A stretch of 64,000 bases of DNA from PALSA-693 sp963702305 (GCA_963702305.1 CAVPBX010000003.1:124001-188000), one strand, 5' to 3'. Shown: positions 53,619 through 62,596, counted from the first letter of the stretch. Notes: generated by a model from the sequence alone, not told the origin. A program made the numbers and translations.

Positions 53619-54098
53619 TTACGCCTCCGCCCCGTGCAGCTCGCCCTCGGTGTCGGGCTCGTCGGCGACGTCCGCCCCGTCGGCTGCCACGTCCACCGCC
53701 TCGTCGTCTGGGTCGAGGTCGTCGACGGCGACGTCGGCGTCACCGTCCACCCGTCCCTCGGCGGCCCTGGCGTCGTCGCGGCGGGGACCACCTCGGCCCG
53801 GCCCGCGACCCGGCCCACGCTCGTTGACCGTCCGCTGGGTGTACGGGAGCAGGGCCAATTCACGGGCGGTCTTGATCGCGACCTGGACGTCACGCTGATG
53901 CTGCGAGCAGTTGCCGGTGACTCGGCGAGCCCGGATCTTCCCCCGGTCGCTCATAAAGCGACGGAGCAGGTTGACGTCCTTGTAGTCGACCCACGTGGCC
54001 TTGTCCTTGCAGAAGATGCAGACCTTCTTCTTGCCACGGGGCCGGGTGTCCTTGATCGTCCGCTTGGTGCCGCGGTCCCTGTCGTTGTTGCGGGCCAT
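53619..54098 (-). CDS. rpsR: 30S ribosomal protein S18 with long acidic extension
   Basis: 159 residues instead of the usual 75-90. The S18 core is residues 20-95: KKKVCIFCKDKATWVDYKDV with a C-x2-C zinc-type motif and NLLRRFMSDRGKIRARRVTG, NCSQHQRDVQVAIKTARELA. After LLPYTQRTV comes a glycine/arginine stretch, then about 55 residues rich in Asp, Ala and Glu. The extension is in frame, has the neighbours' codon use, and is followed immediately by rplI. Some Acidimicrobiia have similar extended S18, which I recall only in general terms. Confidence 0.94.
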   Translation of the reverse strand: MARNNDRDRGTKRTIKDTRPRGKKKVCIFCKDKATWVDYKDVNLLRRFMSDRGKIRARRVTGNCSQHQRDVQVAIKTARELALLPYTQRTVNERGPGRGPGRGGPRRDDARAAEGRVDGDADVAVDDLDPDDEAVDVAADGADVADEPDTEGELHGAEA

Positions 54099-54101
54099 GG
54101 C

Positions 54102-54578
54102 TTAGAACGGCTCCTCTTCGTAGGCGTAGGCCCCGCCCGCCGCCTCGTTGGCGACCGGGCGGGGCGCGCTCGCGGTGCTGTTGGCGGTAGGGGCACCACC
54201 GCCGTCAGGCGCCCGCCGCTCGTTCTTCTTGATGTCGGCGGTGGCCCACCGCAGGCTGGGCGCCACCTCGTCAGCGGTGATCTCGATCTTCGAGCGCCGC
54301 TCGTGCTCGGCGGTCTCCCAGCTGCGCTGGTCGAGCCGGCCGCTCACCAGCACCCGGGCTCCCTTGGACAGGGATTGGGCGGTGTTCTCGGCCAGTTGGC
54401 CCCAGCACACCACATCGAAGAAGGACGTGGCCTCCTCCCACTCCTGGGTCTGGCGATTCTGCCAGCGGCGGTTGACGGCCACGCCGAAGCTGGCCGTGGC
54501 CTGCCCGGTCGGGGTGAACCGCAACTCGGGGTCGCGGGTCAGGTTGCCCACGACGCTTACATGATTACCGTTTGACAT
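54102..54578 (-). CDS. ssb: Single-stranded DNA-binding protein
   Basis: 158 residues from ATG 54578, which follows GGAGAACACTGAC; an upstream in-frame start overlaps rpsF. The OB fold has VSVVGNLTRDPELRFTPTGQ, VNRRWQNRQTQEWEEATSFF and KGARVLVSGRLDQRSWE. The linker is Gly/Ala/Pro-rich and the tail ends YEEEPF, the interaction tip recognised by partner proteins. It is in the standard rpsF-ssb-rpsR-rplI operon. Confidence 0.95.
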   Translation of the reverse strand: MSNGNHVSVVGNLTRDPELRFTPTGQATASFGVAVNRRWQNRQTQEWEEATSFFDVVCWGQLAENTAQSLSKGARVLVSGRLDQRSWETAEHERRSKIEITADEVAPSLRWATADIKKNERRAPDGGGAPTANSTASAPRPVANEAAGGAYAYEEEPF

Positions 54579-54579
54579 G

Positions 54580-54942
54580 TCAGTGTTCTCCATTCGCGTT
54601 GGCATCCACCGGTGGGCTGTCCGGGGCGGCCGGTCGTGAAGCTTTCACGACCGCTTTGTCCGGTAGGCGAATCACCTTGTGGCGGATGACGTCATCTGCG
54701 AGTCCGAGCATCCGGTCCACTTCGGCCAGCACGGCGGGTTCGGCCGTGGCGTCGATGAGCACGTAGTGGCCTTCGCTGCGGTGATGCACTTCGTAGGCGA
54801 AGCGCCGCTTACCCCAGCGGTCGACCTTGCCCACCGTGCCGCCACCGTTGGCGATGATCTGCGTGGCTCGGTCGAGAATGGACCGGATGGCGTCCTCTTC
54901 GAGGCCGGCGTCGAGAATGACCATGACTTCGTAGTGCCGCAT
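54580..54942 (-). CDS. rpsF: 30S ribosomal protein S6
   Basis: 120 residues. MRHYEVMVILDAGLEED opens the S6 fold, followed by KVDRWGKRRFAYEVHHRSEG and YVLIDATAEPAVLAEVDRML, with LADDVIRHKVIRL. ATG 54942 follows the strong GGGAGGTGG. It starts the ribosomal-ssb operon. A short disordered C-terminal tail (SRPAAPDSPPVDANA) is present. Confidence 0.95.
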   Translation of the reverse strand: MRHYEVMVILDAGLEEDAIRSILDRATQIIANGGGTVGKVDRWGKRRFAYEVHHRSEGHYVLIDATAEPAVLAEVDRMLGLADDVIRHKVIRLPDKAVVKASRPAAPDSPPVDANANGEH

Positions 54943-55137
54943 CAGCGGCCCACCTCCCTGTGGACCCGGCCGTAGGGCTCGGGGCTCCGGGCGGTCCGGA
55001 GCAGGGTCTCAGTTGAAAGACATGGCATGGTACTCGACCTCGGCGATACTGGCCCTGCGCCCTCCCGCCTTCGGGGGTGGAAGCACGACCCGGATTGACG
55101 GCTGAAATGTTGGCATGCCGGTGTGACCGCATCGCCG

Positions 55138-55727
55138 TCAGCCTGCGCACGGTCCTGTCAGATGGAGGACGGACCCGGGGCCGATGCCGAATGACGCCAA
55201 CTTGCCTCGGGCCACCTCGAGGGCCAGCGAGTAGGGAGCTCCCGCGGCGTATGTCGGGCAAATCTGCGTGGGCGGCGGGCAGGGGGTCATGTTCAGGGCC
55301 CCGATGAAGGTCCCGCCGCTGCCGAACCAGGCGATCGACAGCGGCAACGTGGTGCTCTTCATGTAGAACACCTGCTCGGTTGGTCGGCCGAACGAGAAGA
55401 CCATTCCGGCGAAACCGTGGAGGGAGTCTGACCCATCAGACCCTTGGCTTGCTGGGTTGGGGTCCGCGCCAGGAGGGCGCACTCACGTTGCGCCGGCGCG
55501 GTGAGCCCCGGGCCGGCGGACACGGTGAAACCGGTCGCGTCGAAGGCAGACAAGCCCCGTTCGCTGACGATGCCGTGCGGCGGCAGCAGGGTCGGGTTGG
55601 CGGGCCGGTTGGCCCCGACGATCAGAAAGGCCATGACCCCGAGGGCCAGCACGACCCAGGCGGCCCGCCGGGTGCGGTCGATGAGCCACGGGGGCGCGGC
55701 GTCGACGAAGCGGACCGGCGAGCGCAC
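55138..55727 (-). CDS. DUF192 family protein with N-terminal membrane anchor, frameshifted
   Basis: The N-terminal frame has a membrane helix (AAWVVLALGVMAFLIVG) and FDATGFTVSAGPGLTAPAQ, ECALLARTPTQQAKGLMGQ. The conserved DUF192 part continues in another frame: DSLHGFAGMVFSFGRPTEQV, FYMKSTTLPLSIAWFGS and LALEVARGKLASFGI. The shift is near 55425-55435. DUF192 proteins are small beta-barrel proteins of unknown function. GTG 55727 is the best start. About 195 residues when intact. Confidence 0.7.
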
Positions 55728-55813
55728 CGCGTCATGGTCGCATCCGGTCGCTCCCGGCACCATCCGCTACGTCTTTTTCCCCCGATTCCGTAGCAAACCG
55801 GACGCTCGCGGGG

Positions 55814-56650
55814 TTACGCCGAGGCCAGCGCGGTCGCCCAGTCCCCTGTCAGGTGATAGGTCTCACTGTCGGCAGGGAACGCACCACCTCGGACGTCCGC
55901 GGCCCAGGCCCGGAGGCCCGCCACGGCGTCTACCCGGAGGTTGGCGTACTGGCGGACGAACTTCGGCTGGTGGCGATCCTCGAGACCGAGCACGTCGTGG
56001 AACACCAGCACCTGCCCGTCGCAGTGGGGACCGGCGCCGATCCCGATGGTCGGCACCGGCACCGATTCGGTAATCAGATGGGCCACCACATCGGGAATGC
56101 CCTCGAGCACGATGGCAAAGCACCCGGCGTCCGCCAGGGCGTGGGCATCGTCGACCAGGGCTTTCGCGGCGTCGAGGTCTTTGCCCTGCACCTTGAACCC
56201 GCCCATGGCGTGAAACGACTGGGGCGTCAACCCCAAGTGGCCCATCACCGGGATCTCGGCATCGGCGATGGCCTCCACCACCGGAACCCGCTTCCGTCCC
56301 CCTTCGAGCTTGACGGCCTGGGCGCCGGCCCGCACCAGGCGCGCCGCGTTGCGCACCGCGTCGGAGGTGCCCGTGTGGTAGCTCATCCACGGCAGATCGG
56401 CGACGATCATCGGGTGCGGGCGAGCTCGAGCCACCGCTGCGGTGTGATGGACCAGGTCGTCGACGGTGACGTGCAGCGTGTCGTCGTAGCCGAGGACGAC
56501 CATGGCGACCGAATCACCGACCAGGATCAGGTCGACTTCCGCCTGGTCGGCGATCCGCGCCGTGGGTGCGTCGTACGCGGTCACCATCACCAGCGGCGGA
56601 TCGGAACCCTTGCGGGCGCGCACCATCGGTGCGGTCATCTGGGCAGGCAT
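55814..56650 (-). CDS. panB: 3-methyl-2-oxobutanoate hydroxymethyltransferase
   Basis: 278 residues from ATG 56650, preceded by AAGGAGG. PPLVMVTAYDAPTARIAD, VDLILVGDSVAMVVLGYDDT, ARPHPMIVADLPWMSY, AVKLEGGRKRVP, PVMGHLGLTPQSFHAMGGFK and TIGIGAGPHCDGQVLVFHDV are all PanB signatures, including the metal-binding Asp. It makes ketopantoate for pantothenate and coenzyme A. Length is normal. Confidence 0.95.
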   Translation of the reverse strand: MPAQMTAPMVRARKGSDPPLVMVTAYDAPTARIADQAEVDLILVGDSVAMVVLGYDDTLHVTVDDLVHHTAAVARARPHPMIVADLPWMSYHTGTSDAVRNAARLVRAGAQAVKLEGGRKRVPVVEAIADAEIPVMGHLGLTPQSFHAMGGFKVQGKDLDAAKALVDDAHALADAGCFAIVLEGIPDVVAHLITESVPVPTIGIGAGPHCDGQVLVFHDVLGLEDRHQPKFVRQYANLRVDAVAGLRAWAADVRGGAFPADSETYHLTGDWATALASA

Positions 56651-56753
56651 CGCGACACCTCCTTGTTCCGTCCAGCGCCCCACGGCTGCCAGCGGTACCA
56701 GCCATGGTAGTGGTCGGGCCGCTATCGCGCCCAGCCGACCTTCGCCGCCGGCC

Positions 56754-58952
56754 CTACCCGTGCCCGGTGGTGGTGGTGTGGGGGGTCGTGGTCGGGGTGG
56801 GCCGGGTGGTGGCGGTGGGGGGTCGGGTCGTGGTGGTGGCCGGCACGGTGGTCGTGGTGGTCGTGGTGGTCGACGTGGTGGTGGTGGTCCCCATCCCCAG
56901 GGGGAAGAGCAGGCTGGCGGGGGGCGGCGGGGTCAGCGTCTGCCCGGTAAACGAGTACACCGGCGCGAACGTCCCCACGTACTGCGGGTTGGAGGCCAGC
57001 GCCGCGACCATGTAGTTGTGCCACAGCTGGGCGGGCACGGAACCGCCCTGCACGCCGGCCAGCCCCCGGAAGTTGACCATGGGCTGCTCGCTGTTGGCGT
57101 AGCCCATCCACACCGCGGTGGTCAGGTTGGGGGTGTAGCCGATAAACCAGGCGTCGTTCGAGTGCTCGGTCGTCCCTGTCTTGCCCGCCACGGGCGAACC
57201 CACATTGCCCGCCGATCCCCCGGTCCCCCGCAGTACCACCTGCTGCAACACGTAGCTCACCTGGGCCGCCTGGTCGGCGCTGAGCACCACCCGGCTCTGC
57301 GGGACGACCGGCAGCGGCAGGACCTTCCCGTCGGCGGTGGTCACCCGGGTGATCAGCAGCGGGGCGTGGTAGACGCCGCCGTCGGCGAAGGTGGCGTAGG
57401 CCGCCGCCATCTCCAGCGGTGAGACGTCGGCGGTGCCGAGCACCTGCGAGGGATAGGCGCCGGGGAGCTCGGACGGCCGGATCCCCAGCGCTTCGGCCAT
57501 GGTGTCCAGGTTGGCGGCGCCGATGCGGGCGACCACCTGGGCGTACACCGTGTTGACGGACAGGGCAGTGGCGTCGATGAGACTCATCGTCGGCTGCACC
57601 GTCTCGTGTTCGAAGTTGGTCACGCTCCACGGGGTGCCGTTGGCGTTCCCGTGCGGCAGCACCACCTCGGGCGGGGCCGGGAACACCGACGCCACCGAGT
57701 ACCCCTCCTTGATCACCTCGGCCAGCATGAACGCCTTGAACGTCGACCCGGCCTGCCGCCCGCTTCCCCCGCCGGCCGTGCCCAGGGCGAGGTCGACGGT
57801 GGAGGTGGCGTAGTTTTGCCCGCCGACGAGGGCCTTGACCGCCCCGTTGTCGTCGATCGACACCAGCGCGCCCGACGGCTCCCCGCCGGCCGGGTTCAGC
57901 GAGTCGGCGTTCACCCCGTAGACGGAGTTGTAGGCCGACGCCTGGAGGGTCGGGTCCAGCGTGGTCGTGACCCGCAGGCCGCCGCCGTCGACGACCGGCC
58001 GCCCGTACTTGGCGTACAGCTGCTGGCGCACGGCCGAGATGAAGTACCCCTCACCGGAGGAGTCGGCGGTCGACCCCTCACCGGAGGTCACATAGGAGGA
58101 GAAAGGGAGGGCTTCGACGTGGGCCGCCTCGGCCGCGGTGATCTTCTTGTCGCGCTGCATCGCCCGCAGGGTGTCGCGCTGGTTGGTCCGGGCCTGGACC
58201 GGGCTCCGGGCCGGGTCGGCGGTCTCGGGAGACCGGATCAGACCGGCCAAGAGGGACGCCTCGGGGAGACCCAGCTGGCCGACGTCCTTGCCGAAGTAGG
58301 CTTGGGCCGCCGCTTGCACTCCGTAGGCACCTCGACCCCAGTAGATGGTGTTGAGGTAGTTCTGCAGTATCTCCTGCTTGGACTCCGTCCGGGCCACCCG
58401 GATGGCCAGGGCCGCTTCTTTGATCTTGCGGCTCAGGCTGCGTTGCGAGGTGAGGTACGTCTGCTTGACGTACTGCTGGGTGATCGTCGACGCCCCCTGC
58501 AGGCTGCCCGAACCCCGGATGTCGGAGATGAAGGCCCGCACGATGCTGACCGGGTTGAGCGCGCCCTCGCTGAAGAAGTGGCGGTCCTCGGTGGACACCA
58601 CCGCGTCGATGACCACTTGGGGGACCTGCTTGAGCGACACGTTGACCCGGTTCTGCTGGGAGAACGCCGCCAGCACGTGCTTCCCGCTCGAGTCGTACAC
58701 GAAGGTCGTCTGCTTGAGCGGCGCCGGGCTCGGCAGCGGAATGCGAGACAGGTAGTAGGCGGCCCCGGCGAGCAGGGCGAAGCCCACCAGGAAGATCCCG
58801 AACAGCCACCGCCGCCAGCGCCACAATCGGCCGCCCCGCCGGCGGCGCGGCGCCGGCTTGGTCCGACCCCGCTGCGGGGCCGCGGAGTTCGGCCGAGGCC
58901 GAGGTGGTCGAGCCGGCGCTCGGCCGGTGCGGGGGGTCGCAGGGGGCGCCAT
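56754..58952 (-). CDS. Bifunctional class A penicillin-binding protein
   Basis: 732 residues. Basic/Pro-rich cytoplasmic N-terminus, one membrane helix (WLFGIFLVGFALLAGAAYYL), then glycosyltransferase GT51: VSTEDRHFFSEGALNP (catalytic Glu), GASTITQQYVKQTYL and RKIKEAALAIRVART. Transpeptidase: SxxK in RQAGSTFKAF, SxN in LSVNTVYAQ, KTG in GKTGTTEHSNDAWFIGYTP. The last 55 residues are a Thr/Pro tail encoded by simple repeats. This is the PonA1-like enzyme that in mycobacteria lies in the same genomic block. Confidence 0.92.
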   Translation of the reverse strand: MAPPATPRTGRAPARPPRPRPNSAAPQRGRTKPAPRRRRGGRLWRWRRWLFGIFLVGFALLAGAAYYLSRIPLPSPAPLKQTTFVYDSSGKHVLAAFSQQNRVNVSLKQVPQVVIDAVVSTEDRHFFSEGALNPVSIVRAFISDIRGSGSLQGASTITQQYVKQTYLTSQRSLSRKIKEAALAIRVARTESKQEILQNYLNTIYWGRGAYGVQAAAQAYFGKDVGQLGLPEASLLAGLIRSPETADPARSPVQARTNQRDTLRAMQRDKKITAAEAAHVEALPFSSYVTSGEGSTADSSGEGYFISAVRQQLYAKYGRPVVDGGGLRVTTTLDPTLQASAYNSVYGVNADSLNPAGGEPSGALVSIDDNGAVKALVGGQNYATSTVDLALGTAGGGSGRQAGSTFKAFMLAEVIKEGYSVASVFPAPPEVVLPHGNANGTPWSVTNFEHETVQPTMSLIDATALSVNTVYAQVVARIGAANLDTMAEALGIRPSELPGAYPSQVLGTADVSPLEMAAAYATFADGGVYHAPLLITRVTTADGKVLPLPVVPQSRVVLSADQAAQVSYVLQQVVLRGTGGSAGNVGSPVAGKTGTTEHSNDAWFIGYTPNLTTAVWMGYANSEQPMVNFRGLAGVQGGSVPAQLWHNYMVAALASNPQYVGTFAPVYSFTGQTLTPPPPASLLFPLGMGTTTTTSTTTTTTTTVPATTTTRPPTATTRPTPTTTPHTTTTGHG

Positions 58953-59009
58953 GCGGGTCGATTGAGGCTACCGCCCGGCGGTGGGCCGATGGGCGCGATG
59001 GGTGGTCGT

Positions 59010-59291
59010 TTACCGCTCTTCGCCTACCGGGAGCGCCGCTTCCAGGGCTTTTATCGAATCGAGCAGAGCCGAACAGTGTTCGGAGATGGTGAGGGCCCGG
59101 GCGGTGGCCGCCGCCATCAGCTCACCGGCTTCGGCCTCGGCGGCGGCCAGGAGCTCCGCCCGCCCTTCGTCCGTTTCCTGTTCGAGCCGGGCCGCCGCCT
59201 GGCGGGCCGCCTCGGTCCGGGTGCGGGCGTCCTCGACGATCCGGGCCGCCTCCTGCTGGGCCTGGGACAGGGTCTTCTCGGCCTCCGCCAC
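59010..59291 (-). CDS. Short coiled-coil protein
   Basis: 93 residues from GTG 59291. Almost entirely helical with heptad pattern: AEAEKTLSQAQQEAARIVED, ARTRTEAARQAAARLEQETD, GRAELLAAAEAEAGELMAAA. It resembles the C-terminal coiled coils of DivIVA-like or ATP-synthase-stalk-like proteins. The frame is open upstream to a TAA at 59385 without a good start codon (ESTRQQQRALDRAQSLV also looks helical), so the true start may be hidden. It lies downstream of a LysM protein gene. Confidence 0.45.
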   Translation of the reverse strand: MAEAEKTLSQAQQEAARIVEDARTRTEAARQAAARLEQETDEGRAELLAAAEAEAGELMAAATARALTISEHCSALLDSIKALEAALPVGEER

Positions 59292-59384
59292 CAGGGATTG
59301 GGCCCGATCCAGGGCGCGCTGCTGCTGCCGGGTGGACTCCGCCGTGGCGGTCCGGGTGCGGAACGGGTGGACGATGCCTGAACC

Positions 59385-59990
59385 TTACGACGCTGGGACC
59401 GCGAGCACCTGTCCGGGGTAGATGAGGTTGGCGTCGCCCGGGTGGACGAGGACGTGGGCGTTGGCCTGGATGAGGGACAGCCAGATGGGCCCGATCTCGG
59501 CGGTCGTCGGCGACCTGCCCAACCGGGTCGTCGCCACCCTGGCCGCGATCGTCCAGAAGCTGTCCCCCGACGCCACCCGAACCGCGGTCGGTGAAACCGG
59601 GCCCGGCGCCGGCGCGACCGGCGCCGGCGGTTTGGTGACCGGCGTCGTCGGTGGCGGGGTGACCGGCGTGGTCGGTGGCGGGGTGACCGACACGGGCGGT
59701 GGGGTCACCGATACCGGGGGTTGGGTCACTGATACCGGGGGTTGGGTCACCGAGGATCGCGGCGTGCTCGGACTGCTCGTCGAGCTCAGCGCCACACCCA
59801 CCACCACCCCGGCGACCGCCAGGACCAATGCCACCAGGACCAGCACCCGTCGCCGCCGGGGTCGCGCCGGCGGCGCGCCGGCCTGTTCCTGGGCGATCCG
59901 CTGCTGGAGGTCGTCGATAGCCCGTCGAACATCCGGGTCGGGCGTCGGAGGCTCGTCGGAGGCACCCGTCGACCCTGAGTCGTTGGTCAC
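59385..59990 (-). CDS. Membrane-anchored LysM domain protein
   Basis: 201 residues. A cytoplasmic N-terminal 45 residues rich in acidic amino acids (DVRRAIDDLQQRIAQEQAG), RPRRRRVLVLVALVLAVAGVV membrane helix, then a Thr/Pro repeat linker (VTQPPVSVTPPPVSV type) and a C-terminal LysM: VRVASGDSFWTIAARVATTR, then SLIQANAHVLVHPGDANLIY and PGQVLAVPAS. LysM binds peptidoglycan, so the protein likely tethers the membrane to the wall. GTG 59990 is the start. Confidence 0.85.
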   Translation of the reverse strand: MTNDSGSTGASDEPPTPDPDVRRAIDDLQQRIAQEQAGAPPARPRRRRVLVLVALVLAVAGVVVGVALSSTSSPSTPRSSVTQPPVSVTQPPVSVTPPPVSVTPPPTTPVTPPPTTPVTKPPAPVAPAPGPVSPTAVRVASGDSFWTIAARVATTRLGRSPTTAEIGPIWLSLIQANAHVLVHPGDANLIYPGQVLAVPAS

Positions 59991-60114
59991 CCCACCCCTT
60001 ACCGGCTCGCGTCAGGGCCAGTGCAACGTTGCGAACGGGACGGACGGAGTGTAACGACGGCCTGTAGCCGAATCGCGGATGGTGGGCGCCCGCGCAACGG
60101 GTACGGTGGGCGCT

Positions 60115-60375
60115 GTGCCCATCCCGGCTGACGAGATCGCGACCAAACAATTCCTGACCGCGCTGCGAGGGTACGACCGGGCCGACGTGGATGCCTTCCT
60201 GCAGGTCGTCGCGGCGGAGCAGCGGCGCTTGCTCGCCCGCATCGAGGAGTTGGAGCAACCGGCGTCGGGCGGATCGGTCGACGACGACGACGGCGGGCAC
60301 CAGCTGACTGCGGCCTTGGAGGCTGCGGCTCGCGACCTGGCGGCCCTGCGCCGCGAATTCGCCGAGACCGGCTAG
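60115..60375 (+). CDS. DivIVA-domain protein, short
   Basis: 86 residues from GTG 60115. PIPADEIATKQFLTALRGYD, RADVDAFLQVVAAEQRRLLA is the N-terminal DivIVA/GpsB membrane-binding motif, with the F/Y and the helix that follows. The rest is a short coiled coil. It is plus-strand and overlaps by four bases with the convergent epimerase gene. Two minus-strand coiled-coil genes with similar composition lie nearby. Confidence 0.65.
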   Translation: MPIPADEIATKQFLTALRGYDRADVDAFLQVVAAEQRRLLARIEELEQPASGGSVDDDDGGHQLTAALEAAARDLAALRREFAETG

Positions 60376-61562
60376 CGGCGCTCGGCCAGGTCCGGGGTGG
60401 GCCCGGTGCCGAACTCGGCCGGCCGGGGACCCTCGCCCACAAACCAGGCCAGAGCGGCGACGGTGCGGGCGGCCGCTCGCCCATCGCCGTAGGGGTTGAC
60501 GGCCCGAGCCATGCGTTGGTAGGCGTCCGCGTCGGCGAGCAGCCGCTCGGCGCTCTCGACGATCCTGGCCTCGTCGGTCCCCACCAGGGCCACCGTCCCG
60601 GCCTCGACCGCTTCCGGCCGCTCGGTCGTGTCCCGCAGGACCAGGACCGGCTTCCCCAGGCTGGGGGCCTCCTCCTGGATCCCGCCGCTGTCGGTCAGCA
60701 CCAGGTGGGCCCGGTCCAGGAGGCGGGCGAACGCCCCGTACGGCAGCGGCTCGACCACCAGGACGTTCGTCAGGCCCTCGACGGCTGGCAGGATCGAGCG
60801 TCGGACCACCGGATTGCGATGGATCGGGATGACGATGAGGACGTCCGGGTCGGCTGCCAGGCGGGCCAGGGCCCGGCCGATGCCGTCCATGGTGGGGCCC
60901 CAGGACTCTCGCCGGTGGACGGTGACGAGTACCAGGCGCCGGGGATCGGACTCCACCCCGGCCAGCTCGTGTTCCCCGAATGGCACCTGGAGGGCGACGG
61001 CGTGCCGGAGGGCGTCGATGACGGTGTTGCCGGTGCACACGATCGAGTCCGCCGGTACCCCGTCCGCCCGCAGGTTGGCGACGTTGCGAGCGGTGGGCGC
61101 CAGGTGGAGCGTGCTCAGCCGGGTGGTCAGGCGGCGGTTGATCTCCTCCGGGAACGGGGAGGCGGCGTTACCGGTGCGCAAGCCGGCCTCGACGTGCACG
61201 ACCGGGATGTGGTGGTAGAAGGCGGCCAAGGCCGCGGCGAAGGTGGTGGTGGTGTCCCCCTGCACCACCACCAGGTCGACCTGGTCGCCCGCCAGCAGGC
61301 CGTCCAGGCCCTCGAGAGCCCGCACGGTGATGCCGGTCAGGGTCTGCTCGTCGCGCTGGACGGCGAGATCGTGGTCGGGCCGGATGGCGAAGAGGTCCAG
61401 CACCTGATCGAGCATCTCCCGGTGCTGAGCGGTGACCGTCACCACCGATCGAAACTCCGGGCGGTCCCGCAGGGCGAGCAGGACCGGCGCCAGCTTTATG
61501 GCTTCCGGGCGGGTCCCGAAGACCGTCATCACGGTCCTGGGGCGCCGCCGCGGCCCACTCAC
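60372..61562 (-). CDS. wecB: UDP-N-acetylglucosamine 2-epimerase (non-hydrolysing)
   Basis: 396 residues from GTG 61562, which overlaps the upstream stop as GTGA; ATG 61529 is an alternative. VMTVFGTRPEAIKLAPVLLA, VTVTAQHREMLDQVL, LVVVQGDTTTTFAAALAAFY, VVHVEAGLRTGNAASPFPEE, and VLTDSGGIQEEAPSLGKPVL are the WecB/MnaA signatures including GGxQEEAP. It makes UDP-ManNAc for cell-wall polymers. Confidence 0.93.
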   Translation of the reverse strand: MSGPRRRPRTVMTVFGTRPEAIKLAPVLLALRDRPEFRSVVTVTAQHREMLDQVLDLFAIRPDHDLAVQRDEQTLTGITVRALEGLDGLLAGDQVDLVVVQGDTTTTFAAALAAFYHHIPVVHVEAGLRTGNAASPFPEEINRRLTTRLSTLHLAPTARNVANLRADGVPADSIVCTGNTVIDALRHAVALQVPFGEHELAGVESDPRRLVLVTVHRRESWGPTMDGIGRALARLAADPDVLIVIPIHRNPVVRRSILPAVEGLTNVLVVEPLPYGAFARLLDRAHLVLTDSGGIQEEAPSLGKPVLVLRDTTERPEAVEAGTVALVGTDEARIVESAERLLADADAYQRMARAVNPYGDGRAAARTVAALAWFVGEGPRPAEFGTGPTPDLAERR

Positions 61563-61963
61563 GGATCGGGGGCGGTGGGTGCGGTCTGAACCGGTTGGCT
61601 GAGCCGAGCGGAGGCGGTCATGACCCCTTCGAGGGACCGCAGCAACTGGTGGACCGCCCCGGACATCTCGGCGAGCCGGTCCCGGAGGGCATCGACCTCG
61701 GCCTGACGCTGGGCCCCGTCGAGCCGGGACTGGGCGCGGACCTGGGCCGCGTCCAACTCGGCGCCGGCCAGGATGCGGCCGGCTTCGGCGCGCGCCTCGT
61801 CGGTGATGCGGGCCGCGTCTTCGCGGGCCTGGTGGCGCTCGCCTTCCGCGGCGGCGAGCAGGTCCCGAGCCCGCCGATCGGCGTCGCGCAGCCACCCGAG
61901 GACGGCTAACTCGGTGTCCTCGAACACCTGCTTGTACAGCCCGATGACATCATCGGTATCCAT
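61559..61963 (-). CDS. DivIVA-like coiled-coil protein
   Basis: 134 residues from ATG 61963. MDTDDVIGLYKQVFEDTELA then LGWLRDADRRARDLLAAAEG and a long heptad stretch (RHQAREDAARITDEARAEAG). The length and composition are DivIVA-like without the conserved N-terminal motif. It overlaps the epimerase start by four bases and so is co-expressed with it. Confidence 0.6.
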   Translation of the reverse strand: MDTDDVIGLYKQVFEDTELAVLGWLRDADRRARDLLAAAEGERHQAREDAARITDEARAEAGRILAGAELDAAQVRAQSRLDGAQRQAEVDALRDRLAEMSGAVHQLLRSLEGVMTASARLSQPVQTAPTAPDP

Positions 61964-62103
61964 CGCCACCTGACTCGCCCGTGGGCGCGTTGCCTGCTCC
62001 ACGACCCCTCAGTTCTCCCGGCGGTGACGCTGGCGTGTTGCCCACTCCCGCCCGCTGGGACCCACGGTACAGGACCGCCGTCACCAACACAAGGCGTGGT
62101 CGG

Positions 62104-62541
62104 CTACGACCTTACGCCACGCTCCGTGGTCGTGGCGTGGCGAGCAGTCACGGCGAAACTCCGGGCCAGGTGGTTCCAGCGGCAGCTGGGGCACACCTCC
62201 ACCACGTAGCAGCGTAGGTCGCGGTTCCCCTTGACGAGCCGGCCCAGCTCCCGCTTGGAGGTGACGCACGTCCCGGAGGGCGGTAGACCCCGCCCGAAGA
62301 CGTAGGAGACCAGCCGCACCTTGACCTCGTCGCAGATCGGGCAGTCCTCGCGGGTCTCCTCGCCGACGTTGGCCGCGGCCCGGAGCAGCTCGGGGTGGGC
62401 GTCGCAGACGTCGAGGCGGGACAGCCGGCCTTTGTGGAACTCGCTGATCACCATGTTGCGAGCCAGCCGGTAGTCGACGTCGCCGGCGACCTCGGTTCCC
62501 GAGCCCGCACCGCGGAGCGCCTCAGGCCGGAAGCTCATCAC
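62104..62541 (-). CDS. DUF5318 family protein
   Basis: 145 residues. VDYRLARNMVISEFHKGRLS, LDVCDAHPELLRAAANVGEE, CPICDEVKVRLVSYVFG and the last YVVEVCPSCRWNHLARSF match the actinobacterial DUF5318 family, with two C-x2-C pairs and a further Cys that probably bind zinc. It is in the same position as its mycobacterial counterpart, between the PBP gene and the PadR-ino1 pair. GTG 62541 or ATG 62538 starts it. Confidence 0.8.
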   Translation of the reverse strand: MMSFRPEALRGAGSGTEVAGDVDYRLARNMVISEFHKGRLSRLDVCDAHPELLRAAANVGEETREDCPICDEVKVRLVSYVFGRGLPPSGTCVTSKRELGRLVKGNRDLRCYVVEVCPSCRWNHLARSFAVTARHATTTERGVRS

Positions 62542-62596
62542 GGTGGCACCCTACCGCCCGCGGCGGCGGTGGAACAGGGAGGGTCATTTTTTCGCT

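Noticed and set aside
59122..61038. Minus-strand 638-codon open frame
   Set aside because: It overlaps wecB and the LysM gene in another frame and reads as Arg/Gly/Pro-rich sequence without motifs.
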